In this document: one piece after another, positions 1 to 7,034 of the stretch
Numbering within the stretch: the first letter of the stretch is position 1
Layout of the letters: each line of letters opens with the position of its first letter
Origin: Denitratisoma sp. DHT3
GTDB taxonomy: Bacteria > Pseudomonadota > Gammaproteobacteria > Burkholderiales > Rhodocyclaceae
Assembly: GCF_007833355.1 (NCBI RefSeq)
Contig: NZ_CP020914.1
Coordinates: 1,846,047-1,910,046, forward strand
DNA length: 64,000 bases
Direction: 5' to 3'
Position numbers and translations under genes: made by a program
The notes under the pieces: model-generated
Told to the model about the DNA's origin: nothing
The model's database searches: none
Seen by the model: only the letters and a program-made list of their open reading frames with translations

Positions 1-1
1 C

Positions 2-1180
2 TACTTCCATTACCTCTCCGGCTTTCCCGAACCGGAAGCGGTACTGGTGCTGATCGGCGGCCAGGAATGCAATGCGCCGCGCAGCATCCTGTTCTGCCGC
101 GACAAGGACGTGGACAAGGAAATATGGGACGGCTTCCGCTACGGCCCCGAGGCGGCGCGGACGCAATTCGGCTTCGACGAGACCTTCTCCGTCGCCGAAC
201 TGGAGAAGAAACTGCCCGAACTGCTGGCCGACCAGCCGACCCTCTGGTACTCGCTGGGCCACGACGCCGAATGGGACGCCCGCGTCACCGCCGCCCTGAA
301 TTCGGTGCGCGCCCAGACCCGCGCCGGCAAGCGCGCACCGGCCGCGATCCACGACGTGCGCGTGCCCCTGGACGAGATGCGCCTGATCAAGGACGGCCAG
401 GAGACCGCCCTGATGAAGCAGGCCGCCGCCATCAGCGCCGACGCCCATCGGCGCGCGATGCGTTGCGCCGCGCCGGGCCGCCACGAATACGAGATCGAGG
501 CCGAACTGCTGCACGAGTTCCGCCGGCGCGGCAGCCAGGCGCCAGCCTACGGTTCCATCGTCGCCGCCGGCGCCAATGCCTGCGTGCTGCACTACGTCAG
601 CAACGACCGGCAGATCCAGGACGGCGACCTGATCCTGATCGACGCCGGCTGCGAACTCGACGGCTACGCCGCCGACATCACCCGCACCTTTCCCGCCAAC
701 GGCCGCTTCTCCGGCCCCCAGCGGGACATCTACCAACTGGTGCTGGCCGCCCAGGACGCCGCCGTCGCCGCCATCCGCCCCGGCGCCCGCTTCCACCACC
801 CCCACGACGCGGCCGTCGGGGTCCTGGCGCAGGGACTGCTCGACCTCGGGCTGCTCGCCGGAACACTGGACGAAGTGCTGACGAAGGAAACCTACAAGCG
901 CTTCTACATGCACCGCACCAGCCACTGGCTGGGCCTCGACGTCCATGACGTGGGCGAATACAAGGAGGGCGACGACTGGCGCGTGCTCGCCCCCGGCATG
1001 GTGCTGACCGTGGAGCCCGGCTGCTACATCCGTCCCGCCGACGACGTGCCGGCGGCCTTCTGGAACATCGGCGTGCGCATCGAGGACGACGCCCTGGTCG
1101 GCACCGACGGCTGCGAACTGATCACCCGCGGCGTGCCGGTCGCCATCGACGAAATCGAAGCACTGATGCGAAAGGATTGA
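2..1180 (+). CDS. pepP: Xaa-Pro aminopeptidase, 5' end cut by window edge
   Basis: This is a M24B metallopeptidase that removes the N-terminal residue from peptides with proline in second position, in the cytoplasm. The frame is open from base 2; about 392 residues are visible, so roughly 45 of a usual ~440 are missing, and internal GTG/ATG codons should not be taken as the start. The pita-bread metal ligands are present in order: Asp in IDAGCELDG (near 640), Asp in AADITRTF (near 675), His in SHWLGLDVHDVG (near 920), Glu in VEPGCYI (near 1011) and Glu in RIEDD (near 1080). It is followed with almost no gap by ubiH, a pairing common in gamma- and betaproteobacteria. Confidence 0.95.
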   Translation, partial: YFHYLSGFPEPEAVLVLIGGQECNAPRSILFCRDKDVDKEIWDGFRYGPEAARTQFGFDETFSVAELEKKLPELLADQPTLWYSLGHDAEWDARVTAALNSVRAQTRAGKRAPAAIHDVRVPLDEMRLIKDGQETALMKQAAAISADAHRRAMRCAAPGRHEYEIEAELLHEFRRRGSQAPAYGSIVAAGANACVLHYVSNDRQIQDGDLILIDAGCELDGYAADITRTFPANGRFSGPQRDIYQLVLAAQDAAVAAIRPGARFHHPHDAAVGVLAQGLLDLGLLAGTLDEVLTKETYKRFYMHRTSHWLGLDVHDVGEYKEGDDWRVLAPGMVLTVEPGCYIRPADDVPAAFWNIGVRIEDDALVGTDGCELITRGVPVAIDEIEALMRKD

Positions 1181-1182
1181 GC

Positions 1183-2337
1183 GTGGCGCATGAGAACGTC
1201 GATATCGCCGTGATCGGCGGAGGACCGGCTGGAATGGCATTGGCCCTGGCCCTGCATCGCCACGGCCAGGCCGCCGAAATCTTCGACGCCCGCGCCCGCG
1301 ACGCCGGCCGCGCCGACCAGCGCATCCTGGCCCTCTCGCACGGCTCCCGGCAGACCCTGGAGTGGCTGGATGCCTGGGAGGCGATCGAGTCCACGCCGAT
1401 CCGCGCCATTCACGTCTCCCAGCGCGGCGGCCTGGGGCGCACCCTGATCCGCGCCGAGGAAGTCGGCGTGCCGGCTCTGGGCTACGTGCTCACCGCCGCC
1501 AGCCTGATCGCCGCCCTCGACGGCGCCCTGCGGCGGGCGCGGATTCCCTATCGCGAGCACAGCAAGGTCGACGTCGTCGGCGCGGCATCGAGCGTTGCGG
1601 ACGCGGTCGACTTCAACATCGCCGGCGTGCGCCACCGCGCCGCCCTGCTGGCCTACGCGGAAGGCGCGATCGGCGAGGAAGTGGACGCCGGCCGCCGCGA
1701 CTACGGCCAGCACGCGCTGATCTTCACCGCCACCGCCAGCCAGCCCCACGGCGGCCGGGCCTGGGAGCGCTTCACGCCCGACGGCCCGCTGGCCCTGCTG
1801 CCACTCGCCGGCAACGGCGGCCGCGACCTGGCGGTGGTGTATACCTGCGATCCGGAACAGGCGCGGCAATTCACCGCGCTGGACGACACCGCCTTCCTCA
1901 CCCGCCTTCAAGCGCATTTCGGCAACCGGCTGTACTTCACCGCGCTGGGGCCGCGCCACGTGTTTCCGCTCGGCCTGCGCTATCGCAGGACCGTCGTCGC
2001 CCCGCGCCAGGTCTGGCTCGGCAATGCCGCCCAGACCCTGCATCCGGTGGCCGGCCAGGGCTTCAACCTGGCCCTGCGCGACATCCGCGACCTGGCCCGC
2101 AGCCTGGGCCCCGCCGCCGATCCGGGAGACGCCGCCCTGCTGGCCGCCTACGCCGCCCGCCGCCAGGCCGACCGCAGCGGCACCATCGGCTTCACCGACT
2201 CGCTGGTGCGGCTGTTCAGCAACGACAACCCGCTGCTGCACCACCTGCGCGGCGCCGGCCTGCTGGCGCTGGACCTGCTGCCGCCGCTCCGCCACTTCGT
2301 CGCCCGGCGCATGATCTGGGGCGCAAGGGCCTGGTGA
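1183..2337 (+). CDS. ubiH: UbiH-type FAD-dependent ubiquinone biosynthesis hydroxylase
   Basis: This flavoprotein monooxygenase hydroxylates the ubiquinone ring precursor (2-octaprenyl-6-methoxyphenol hydroxylase family). It has about 384 residues. The Rossmann motif GGGPAGMALALALHRHG lies at the N-terminus. The second FAD motif GNAAQTLHPVAGQGFNLALRD lies near residue 285; E. coli UbiH also has GN rather than the more usual GD there. A TTG at 1177 overlaps the pepP stop, but I prefer the GTG at 1183 because AAAGGA ends 6 nt before it. It is probably cotranscribed with pepP. UbiF/VisC-like relatives share the fold, so the exact hydroxylation position is inferred. Confidence 0.9.
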   Translation: MAHENVDIAVIGGGPAGMALALALHRHGQAAEIFDARARDAGRADQRILALSHGSRQTLEWLDAWEAIESTPIRAIHVSQRGGLGRTLIRAEEVGVPALGYVLTAASLIAALDGALRRARIPYREHSKVDVVGAASSVADAVDFNIAGVRHRAALLAYAEGAIGEEVDAGRRDYGQHALIFTATASQPHGGRAWERFTPDGPLALLPLAGNGGRDLAVVYTCDPEQARQFTALDDTAFLTRLQAHFGNRLYFTALGPRHVFPLGLRYRRTVVAPRQVWLGNAAQTLHPVAGQGFNLALRDIRDLARSLGPAADPGDAALLAAYAARRQADRSGTIGFTDSLVRLFSNDNPLLHHLRGAGLLALDLLPPLRHFVARRMIWGARAW

Positions 2338-2381
2338 GGGGGCATCTGCTATGCTATCCGCGGACTGTCCGGAGACACGCA

Positions 2382-2642
2382 ATGCCGACGATCAGCAGCT
2401 TTTTCGGAATCGTGATCCAGATGTTCTGGCGCGAACATGCGCCGCCCCATTTTCATGCGCTCTACGGCGAGCATGAGGCCCTGATCGATATCAGGACCCT
2501 GGAAATCATTGCAGGGGAATTGCCCAAGAGGGCTCTCGGTCTGACTGTCGAGTGGGCCATTGAGCATCGCGCAGAATTGATGGAGGACTGGAATCTATGC
2601 CAATCCAAGCAAATACCCCGCAAGATTCCGCCGCTGGAATAA
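2382..2642 (+). CDS. DUF4160 family protein
   Basis: This 86-residue protein has the DUF4160 hallmarks: a start MPTISSFFGIVIQMFW, the segment HAPPHFHALYGEHEA, and a C-terminal helix AIEHRAELMEDWNLC. The biochemical function is unknown. It starts 44 nt after ubiH and overlaps the next gene by 46 nt. DUF4160 and DUF2442 genes are very often adjacent, which has led to suggestions of a toxin-antitoxin-like or regulatory pair. That role is inference, since nothing catalytic is visible. Confidence 0.8.
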   Translation: MPTISSFFGIVIQMFWREHAPPHFHALYGEHEALIDIRTLEIIAGELPKRALGLTVEWAIEHRAELMEDWNLCQSKQIPRKIPPLE

Positions 2643-2923
2643 ACCCGTCGCCCATCGCCCCGTGGAGAGTGGCCGCAGTGTCAGTGTTGCCCGGCCACAG
2701 GCTCGCCGTTACATTCAAGGATGGCAGCAGCGGCACCCTGGACCTGTCCTCGGTTCTGGAGGCAAAAGATGCCGGCATCTATACCGCCCTGGCCGACCCG
2801 GAGTTCTTTGAACAGGCCACCCTGGAACTCGGCGTGATCACTTGGCCCAATGGCGCAGATCTGGACCCTGCCTGGATCTATGAGGAAACACGCAACAGGA
2901 AACTGTGGTCCGTCCCCTTTTAA
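2597..2923 (+). CDS. DUF2442 family protein
   Basis: This 108-residue protein has a DUF2442 core, PWRVAAVSVLPGHRLAVTF, then DGSSGTLDLSSVL, and near the C-terminus WPNGADLDPAWIYEE. The ATG at 2597 has a GGAGG at 2582-2586. Translation is probably coupled to the overlapping DUF4160 gene. About 23 N-terminal residues precede the conserved core and may be a consequence of the overlap. Function is unknown; it may bind DNA or the DUF4160 partner. Confidence 0.8.
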   Translation: MPIQANTPQDSAAGINPSPIAPWRVAAVSVLPGHRLAVTFKDGSSGTLDLSSVLEAKDAGIYTALADPEFFEQATLELGVITWPNGADLDPAWIYEETRNRKLWSVPF

Positions 2924-2972
2924 CCGCGTGGCAAGGGGAATGGCCCGTCCGAGTCCCGGCGGACCGGGATGT

Positions 2973-3383
2973 TCAGTCAAACGGGTTGATGACGCGAGCA
3001 CCCGCGCCCCTGAAGTCTTCCGTGTTGCGTGTGACGATGGTCAGATCGTAGATGAGCCCGATCGCGGCGATCTGTTTGTCGATGGGATGGTGCGGATTCG
3101 GCGACATGAGCCTGCCCCACACTTGCGCACAGTCGATATCGAAACCGAGAATCCTGTCGGCGTAATCCGCGACAAGGGCATCGAGCCAATCCTCAAGCCG
3201 CTTCGCCTGCGCCATGTCGCCACGGCCGCGCACATTTTCCAGCCCACGACGAATTTCGCCGACGGTTTGCACGGCCAGGTAGATTTCTTCCGCCGCAAGC
3301 GCGGCGAAAAACCGCCGTACGCCGGAATTGGCCCGATCCCCCTTGCGCAGCTCGCTGACGACGTTGGTATCCAGCAGGTACAT
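2973..3383 (-). CDS. PIN-domain toxin of VapC/FitB type
   Basis: The protein has 136 residues and belongs to the PIN ribonuclease superfamily; family members cleave RNA when not held by their antitoxin. Acidic residues expected for Mg2+ binding are visible: Asp in MYLLDTNVVSELR (residue 5), Glu in VGEIRRGLE, and Asp in the C-terminal TRNTEDF. The wording MYLLDTNVVSELRK and TRNTEDFRGAGARVINPFD resembles FitB more than archetypal VapC. The gene starts in a TGATG overlap with the upstream antitoxin gene, so the two are translationally coupled. Confidence 0.88.
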   Translation of the reverse strand: MYLLDTNVVSELRKGDRANSGVRRFFAALAAEEIYLAVQTVGEIRRGLENVRGRGDMAQAKRLEDWLDALVADYADRILGFDIDCAQVWGRLMSPNPHHPIDKQIAAIGLIYDLTIVTRNTEDFRGAGARVINPFD

Positions 3384-3595
3384 CAGGCCCGACGGGAATC
3401 GAAGTCTTCGTCGGTGCCGACATCAGGCATGTCGGCCAGTACCTCCTTGAAGGTGCGACGCAACGGGCGGACAAGCGCCGCGCGCAGAATTTCCCGGTGC
3501 TCCGCCTCGGCGCTGCGTCCGTGCGCAGCCGCCGCCCGTTTCAATGCCTGCGTCACCGCGGGGTCGATGTTGCGAACGACTAGATTGGTGGCCAT
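3383..3595 (-). CDS. FitA/VapB-type ribbon-helix-helix antitoxin
   Basis: This 70-residue antitoxin precedes and overlaps the PIN gene. Its N-terminus MATNLVVRNIDPAVTQALKR followed by AAAHGRSAEAEHREILRAAL is the ribbon-helix-helix of FitA-like proteins. The C-terminal tail should wrap the toxin active site. A GTG at 3607 extends the frame, but GGAG just before the ATG at 3595 makes the latter the better start. It probably represses its own promoter; a direct repeat beside the -10 is listed separately. Confidence 0.87.
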   Translation of the reverse strand: MATNLVVRNIDPAVTQALKRAAAAHGRSAEAEHREILRAALVRPLRRTFKEVLADMPDVGTDEDFDSRRA

Positions 3596-3611
3596 GACGT
3601 GCTCCACAGAA

Positions 3612-3633
3612 TGATTGCAGTGATTGCATTATA
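3612..3633 (-). promoter_or_regulatory. FitA/VapB promoter -10 with direct-repeat operator candidate
   Basis: On the minus strand a TATAAT-type -10 covers 3633-3628. Immediately downstream are two copies of an octamer, TGATTGCA on the plus strand (3612-3619 and 3621-3628), spaced 9 nt start to start. The position overlapping the core promoter of an antitoxin gene suits autorepression. No convincing -35 was seen. Confidence 0.4.
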
Positions 3634-3706
3634 GAAAATTCGCACTCACGACAGAGGCGCCACGTTGTCTTCCCTTCCTGCGGCACGCCCCCCCCCATCT
3701 CCGCCA

Positions 3707-3736
3707 TTGCACAAAAATTAATCACGCGGGTAGAAT
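3707..3736 (+). promoter_or_regulatory. Sigma-70 promoter for dusB-fis
   Basis: A -35 TTGCAC (3707-3712), an 18 bp spacer and a -10 TAGAAT (3731-3736) lie 38 bp before the dusB ATG. The spacer and hexamers are close to consensus. In many proteobacteria the dusB-fis promoter is growth-rate controlled, and this is the natural candidate here. Confidence 0.6.
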
Positions 3737-3773
3737 CCGCCCCCTTCCCCCGGATTTGCCCATTCACGTCGCC

Positions 3774-4784
3774 ATGGACTTTCTCGGTTTCACGCTGCGC
3801 AACAATCTGTTCGTCGCGCCCATGGCCGGGGTGACGGATCGCCCGTTCCGCCAGTTGTGCAAGCAGTTGGGCGCGGGGCTGGCGGTGTCCGAGATGGTGA
3901 CGTCCAACTCCCTGCTCTACGGCAGCGCCAAGACCCGGCGCCGCGCCAACCACGATGGCGAGGTGGAGCCGATCTCGGTGCAGATCGCCGGCGCCGACCC
4001 GAAAATGATGGCAGAGGCCGCCCGCTACAACGTGGACAATGGCGCCCAGATCATCGACATCAACATGGGCTGCCCGGCCAAGAAGGTCTGCAACGTGATG
4101 GCCGGCTCGGCGCTGATGCAGGACGAGGCCCTGGTGGGGCGCATCCTCGACGCGGTGGTGGCCGCCGCCGGCAGCACCCCGGTGACCCTGAAGTTCCGCA
4201 CCGGCTGGAACCGCGAGCACAAGAACGCCCCGACCATCGCCCGCATCGCCGAGTCCGCCGGGGTGCGCGCCGTCGCCATCCACGGCCGCACCCGCGCCGA
4301 CCAGTACACCGGTTCGGCCGAATACGACACCATCGCCCTGGTGAAGACCCTGGTGCGGATTCCGGTGATCGCCAACGGCGACATCACCACGCCGCAGAAA
4401 GCCAAGGCCGTGCTGGAGGCCACCGGCGCCGACGGCCTGATGATCGGCCGCGCCGCCCAGGGCCGGCCCTGGCTGTTCCGCGAGATCGAGCATTACCTGA
4501 GGACCGGCGAGCTGCTGCCGCCGCCGCGGGTGGCCGAGATCCATCGCATCCTCAAGTCGCACCTGGCCGACCTCTACGCCTTCTACGGCGAGGAGACCGG
4601 CGTACGCATCGCGCGCAAGCACATCGGCTGGTACACCAAGGGCCTGGTGGGCTCCTCCCACTTCCGCCACGCGATGAACCAGCTCGCCACGGTGGAACGG
4701 CAACTGGCGGCCACGGACGAATTCTTCCTCGCCCAGGCCGCCGCCAACGACCAACTTTGCTACGAGGAGGCGATCGCCGCATGA
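3774..4784 (+). CDS. dusB: tRNA-dihydrouridine synthase B
   Basis: This 336-residue FMN enzyme reduces uridine to dihydrouridine in the tRNA D-loop. The TIM-barrel start is MDFLGFTLRNNLFVAPMAGV. The catalytic region is DINMGCPAKKVCNVMAGSAL with Cys at residue 100. The FMN phosphate site is GADGLMIGRAAQGRPW. The open frame extends upstream to 3624, but conservation begins at the ATG at 3774, just after the promoter. The gene heads the dusB-fis operon; its stop overlaps the start of a mini-ORF (ATGA at 4781-4784). Confidence 0.95.
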   Translation: MDFLGFTLRNNLFVAPMAGVTDRPFRQLCKQLGAGLAVSEMVTSNSLLYGSAKTRRRANHDGEVEPISVQIAGADPKMMAEAARYNVDNGAQIIDINMGCPAKKVCNVMAGSALMQDEALVGRILDAVVAAAGSTPVTLKFRTGWNREHKNAPTIARIAESAGVRAVAIHGRTRADQYTGSAEYDTIALVKTLVRIPVIANGDITTPQKAKAVLEATGADGLMIGRAAQGRPWLFREIEHYLRTGELLPPPRVAEIHRILKSHLADLYAFYGEETGVRIARKHIGWYTKGLVGSSHFRHAMNQLATVERQLAATDEFFLAQAAANDQLCYEEAIAA

Positions 4785-4897
4785 GCGCCCCGCACGGCCG
4801 CCCGAAGGGGCGCATTACACAGACCGGAGCCGCAGTGCGGCGAACCGTCGTCACCCCCTCCCTTGAGGAGGGGGTCGGGGGGAGGGTAATCCAGTGA
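4781..4897 (+). CDS. Mini-ORF 1 of dusB-fis relay (38 aa)
   Basis: This small ORF (MSAPHGRPKG...) begins in an ATGA overlap with the dusB stop and ends in a GTGA overlap with the next mini-ORF. It spans three potential hairpins: a CGCCC/GGGCG stem near 4800, GCCGC/GCGGC near 4831, and a GC-rich stem near 4852-4873. A purine-rich GGGGGGAGGG lies just before its stop and could serve the next start. The peptide has no recognisable domain and may be translated only to carry ribosomes to fis. Short GRPKG-containing leaders are something I recall from other Burkholderiales annotations, but I cannot verify that here. Confidence 0.5.
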   Translation: MSAPHGRPKGRITQTGAAVRRTVVTPSLEEGVGGRVIQ

Positions 4898-5019
4898 GTG
4901 CCCAGCGCCGGGCCGCCCCTAGCGGGCGCCAGTCAACAACACGGAGGTCGCGCCAGGCGCGGCCGAACACTTGTCACTCCCTGCCTCGGGCAGGGGGTTG
5001 GGGGGAAGGTCGTCCATGA
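4894..5019 (+). CDS. Mini-ORF 2 of dusB-fis relay (41 aa)
   Basis: The second module starts at GTG 4894, overlapping the stop of mini-ORF 1, and its TGA (5017-5019) overlaps the fis ATG (5016-5018). Its DNA can be aligned with module 1 along its length: both begin (A/G)TGAG(C/T)GCCC, both have three hairpin positions, and both end in a G-rich ribosome-binding stretch. The encoded peptide is quite different from that of module 1, so conservation is at the level of structure and start/stop signals rather than protein. Confidence 0.5.
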   Translation: MSAQRRAAPSGRQSTTRRSRQARPNTCHSLPRAGGWGEGRP

Positions 5020-5246
5020 GCGCCGAACTAGCCGACTGCGTCCGCAGGTCCCTCAACCGCTACTTCCGCGACCTCGACGGTCAGGAGCCGCACGCCATCT
5101 ACGACATGGTGATCCGCACCGTGGAGCGGCCGATGCTGGAAGTGGTGATGAAACAGGCCAACGGCAACCAGAGCGCGGCCGCCGAGATTCTCGGCATCAA
5201 CCGCAACACCCTGCGCCGCAAGCTCACCGAACACGATTTGCTCTGA
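5016..5246 (+). CDS. fis: Fis family nucleoid-associated regulator
   Basis: This 76-residue DNA-binding protein consists of a dimerising N-terminal part and a C-terminal helix-turn-helix, NQSAAAEILGINRNTLRRKL (residues about 50-70), characteristic of Fis. It bends DNA and regulates rRNA, supercoiling and growth-phase genes. An in-frame upstream ATG at 4971 is rejected because GGAAGG lies just before 5016 and the protein then has the family's start. Translation is likely coupled to mini-ORF 2. The stop region holds a short tandem duplication (CTCTGAAGCCC twice, 5241-5262). Confidence 0.93.
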   Translation: MSAELADCVRRSLNRYFRDLDGQEPHAIYDMVIRTVERPMLEVVMKQANGNQSAAAEILGINRNTLRRKLTEHDLL

Positions 5247-5267
5247 AGCCCCTCTGAAGCCCACATG

Positions 5268-5329
5268 GCGCCGGCTCGCTTTGCTCGCACATCCGACCTG
5301 CCGGTTCAATTCGCGATTTCACGTTAAGT
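5268..5329 (-). repeat. Short-form dispersed repeat (minus orientation)
   Basis: Read on the minus strand it begins TTAACGTGAAA (near 5327), continues GAATTGAACCGGCAG, and ends with a CGAGC...GCGAGCC terminus near 5273. The same ends flank copies at 31166, 35182 and 36692 and the long-form repeat. It fills most of the fis-purH gap. Confidence 0.65.
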
Positions 5330-5339
5330 CCATCCGACC

Positions 5340-6929
5340 ATGAAAGTCACTCAAGCCCTGATCAGCGTTTCCGACAAGCACGGCGTCGTCGATTTCGCCC
5401 GCGCGCTCGACCAACTCGGCGTCAAGCTGTTGTCCACCGGCGGCACCGCCAAGCTGCTGCGCGAGGCCGGCCTGCCGGTCACCGACGTCTCGGACTACAC
5501 CGGTTTCCCGGAAATGCTCGACGGCCGCGTCAAGACCCTGCATCCCAAGGTCCACGGCGGCATCCTGGGGCGGCGCGACTTGGCCGAGCACCGCCAGACC
5601 ATGGCGCAGCACGACATCCCCGCCATCGACCTGGTGGTGGTGAATCTCTATCCCTTCCGCGAGACCGTGGCCAAGCCCGGCTGCACCCTGGAGGACGCGA
5701 TCGAGAACATCGACATCGGCGGCCCCGCCATGGTCCGCGCCGCCGCCAAGAACCACGGCAACGAAGCGGGCGGCGTCGGCATCGTCACCGATCCGGAGGA
5801 CTATGGCCTGATCGTCGAGGAGCTGGAGCAGAACGACCGGGTGCTGACCTACCGGACCCGTTTCGAACTGGCGAAGAAGGCCTTCACCCATACCGCCCGC
5901 TACGATTCGGCCATTTCCAACTGGCTCACCAGCCTGGATGCCGACGACAAGCCCGGCGTCTTCCCCGAGCAGTTGCAACTGGCCTTCGACCGGGTGGAAG
6001 TGCTGCGCTACGGCGAGAACCCCCACCAGCAGGCCGCCTTCTACCGCGAGACCGACCCGGTGCCCGGCACCATCGCCAGCTACCGCCAGCTCCAGGGCAA
6101 GGAGCTGTCCTACAACAACATCGCCGACGCCGACGCGGCCTGGGAATGCGTCAAGGCGTTCGATAGTCTGGGCGCCCACGCCGCCATCGCCTGCGTCATC
6201 GTCAAGCACGCCAACCCCTGCGGCGTGGCCCTGGGCGCGACGGCGGAGGAAGCCTATCGCAAGGCGTTCTCCACCGACCCCACCTCGGCCTTCGGCGGCA
6301 TCATCGCCTTCAACCACGCCATCGACAAGGCGGCGGCGGAAGCCGTCGCCGGCCAGTTCGCCGAAGTGATCATCGCCCCCGAGATCACCGCCGAGGCGCG
6401 CGCCGTCTTCGCCGCCAAGCAGAACCTGCGCGTGCTGCTGGTGCCCCATGGCCAGATCAGCGGCGCCTTCGACTACAAGCGCGTCGGCGGCGGCCTGCTG
6501 GTGCAAAGCGCCGACGAGGCGCGGGTGGCGCTCAACGACATCAAGGTGGTGACCAAGCGCGCGCCGAACGAGCGGGAGATGGGCGACCTGCTGTTCGCCT
6601 GGCGCGTCGCCAAGTACGTCAAGTCCAACGCCATCGTCTATTGCAAGGACGGCATGACCGTCGGCGTCGGCGCCGGCCAGATGAGCCGGGTGGACTCGGC
6701 GCGCATCGCCGCGATCAAGGCCGAGAACGCCAAGCTGACGGTGAAGGGCTCGGTGGTCGCTTCCGACGCCTTCTTCCCCTTCCGCGACGGTCTCGACGTG
6801 CTGGCCCAGGCCGGCGCCACCGCGGTGATCCAGCCCGGCGGCTCGGTGCGCGACGCGGAAGTGATCGCCGCCGCCGACGAGCAGGGCGTCGCCATGGTGT
6901 TCACCGGCTTCCGGCACTTCCGTCACTAA
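5340..6929 (+). CDS. purH: Bifunctional AICAR transformylase / IMP cyclohydrolase
   Basis: PurH catalyses the last two steps of de novo IMP synthesis: formyl transfer from 10-formyl-THF to AICAR, then ring closure. At 529 residues it has normal length. The N-terminal cyclohydrolase domain shows [29 protein letters not shown] and [14 protein letters not shown]. The transformylase domain shows [15 protein letters not shown], the catalytic KHANPCG and [13 protein letters not shown], and ends FTGFRHFRH. The gene lies between a short-form repeat and a palindromic spacer before purD, so purH and purD probably form one unit. Confidence 0.98.
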   Translation: MKVTQALISVSDKHGVVDFARALDQLGVKLLSTGGTAKLLREAGLPVTDVSDYTGFPEMLDGRVKTLHPKVHGGILGRRDLAEHRQTMAQHDIPAIDLVVVNLYPFRETVAKPGCTLEDAIENIDIGGPAMVRAAAKNHGNEAGGVGIVTDPEDYGLIVEELEQNDRVLTYRTRFELAKKAFTHTARYDSAISNWLTSLDADDKPGVFPEQLQLAFDRVEVLRYGENPHQQAAFYRETDPVPGTIASYRQLQGKELSYNNIADADAAWECVKAFDSLGAHAAIACVIVKHANPCGVALGATAEEAYRKAFSTDPTSAFGGIIAFNHAIDKAAAEAVAGQFAEVIIAPEITAEARAVFAAKQNLRVLLVPHGQISGAFDYKRVGGGLLVQSADEARVALNDIKVVTKRAPNEREMGDLLFAWRVAKYVKSNAIVYCKDGMTVGVGAGQMSRVDSARIAAIKAENAKLTVKGSVVASDAFFPFRDGLDVLAQAGATAVIQPGGSVRDAEVIAAADEQGVAMVFTGFRHFRH

Positions 6930-6938
6930 ACTCATTTG

Positions 6939-7025
6939 CCACGGAGGGCGCGGAGCACACGGAGATTCCTGTCGCATCGGTTTTTCCGTTTTCGACTCTG
7001 TGTCCTCTGTGATCTCTGTGGCTAA
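6939..7025. repeat. Imperfect inverted repeat in the purH-purD spacer
   Basis: The left part reads GCCACGGAGG...CACGGAGA and the right part TCTGTGTCCTCTGTG...CTCTGTGGC, which pair imperfectly around a T-rich centre. Similar CACAGAG-type repeats occur in many bacterial genomes. A fragment (TCTGTGTCCTCTGTGGCTTG) recurs at about 41042-41062. It could fold in the mRNA between purH and purD. Confidence 0.5.
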
Positions 7026-7034
7026 GAGGTTTTC

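Larger units (their letters stand above)
4781..5019 (+). repeat. Two tandem diverged ~120 bp hairpin modules between dusB and fis
   Basis: Module 1 (4781-4893) and module 2 (4894-5015) share layout: start codon, stem CGCCC/GGGCG, a middle stem (GCCGC/GCGGC in module 1, CGCGCC/GGCGCG in module 2), a distal stem (CCCCTCC/GGAGGGG against CCCTGCC/GGCAGGG), then GGGGGG(A)AGG and the next start. Both arms of the middle and distal stems changed together, so pairing is kept. Confidence 0.65.

Noticed and set aside
1024..2382. Long minus-strand ORF (452 codons) opposite pepP/ubiH, and many similar long antisense ORFs (for example opposite purH, gyrA, fusA-like, P450 and U32 genes)
   Set aside because: They mirror the codon periodicity of the high-GC sense genes, have low-complexity Arg/Gly/Ala/His-rich translations and no conserved motifs.
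2850..3614. Plus-strand ORF of 254 codons across the PIN/antitoxin pair
   Set aside because: The opposite strand holds two recognisable, overlapping toxin-antitoxin genes.
3624..3773. N-terminal extension of dusB by 50 codons
   Set aside because: It spans the dusB promoter and the opposite strand's antitoxin promoter and lacks family similarity; the protein family begins at the ATG at 3774.
4971..5015. 15-codon N-terminal extension of Fis
   Set aside because: The sequence is the G-rich end of the second hairpin module and holds the ribosome-binding site for the ATG at 5016.
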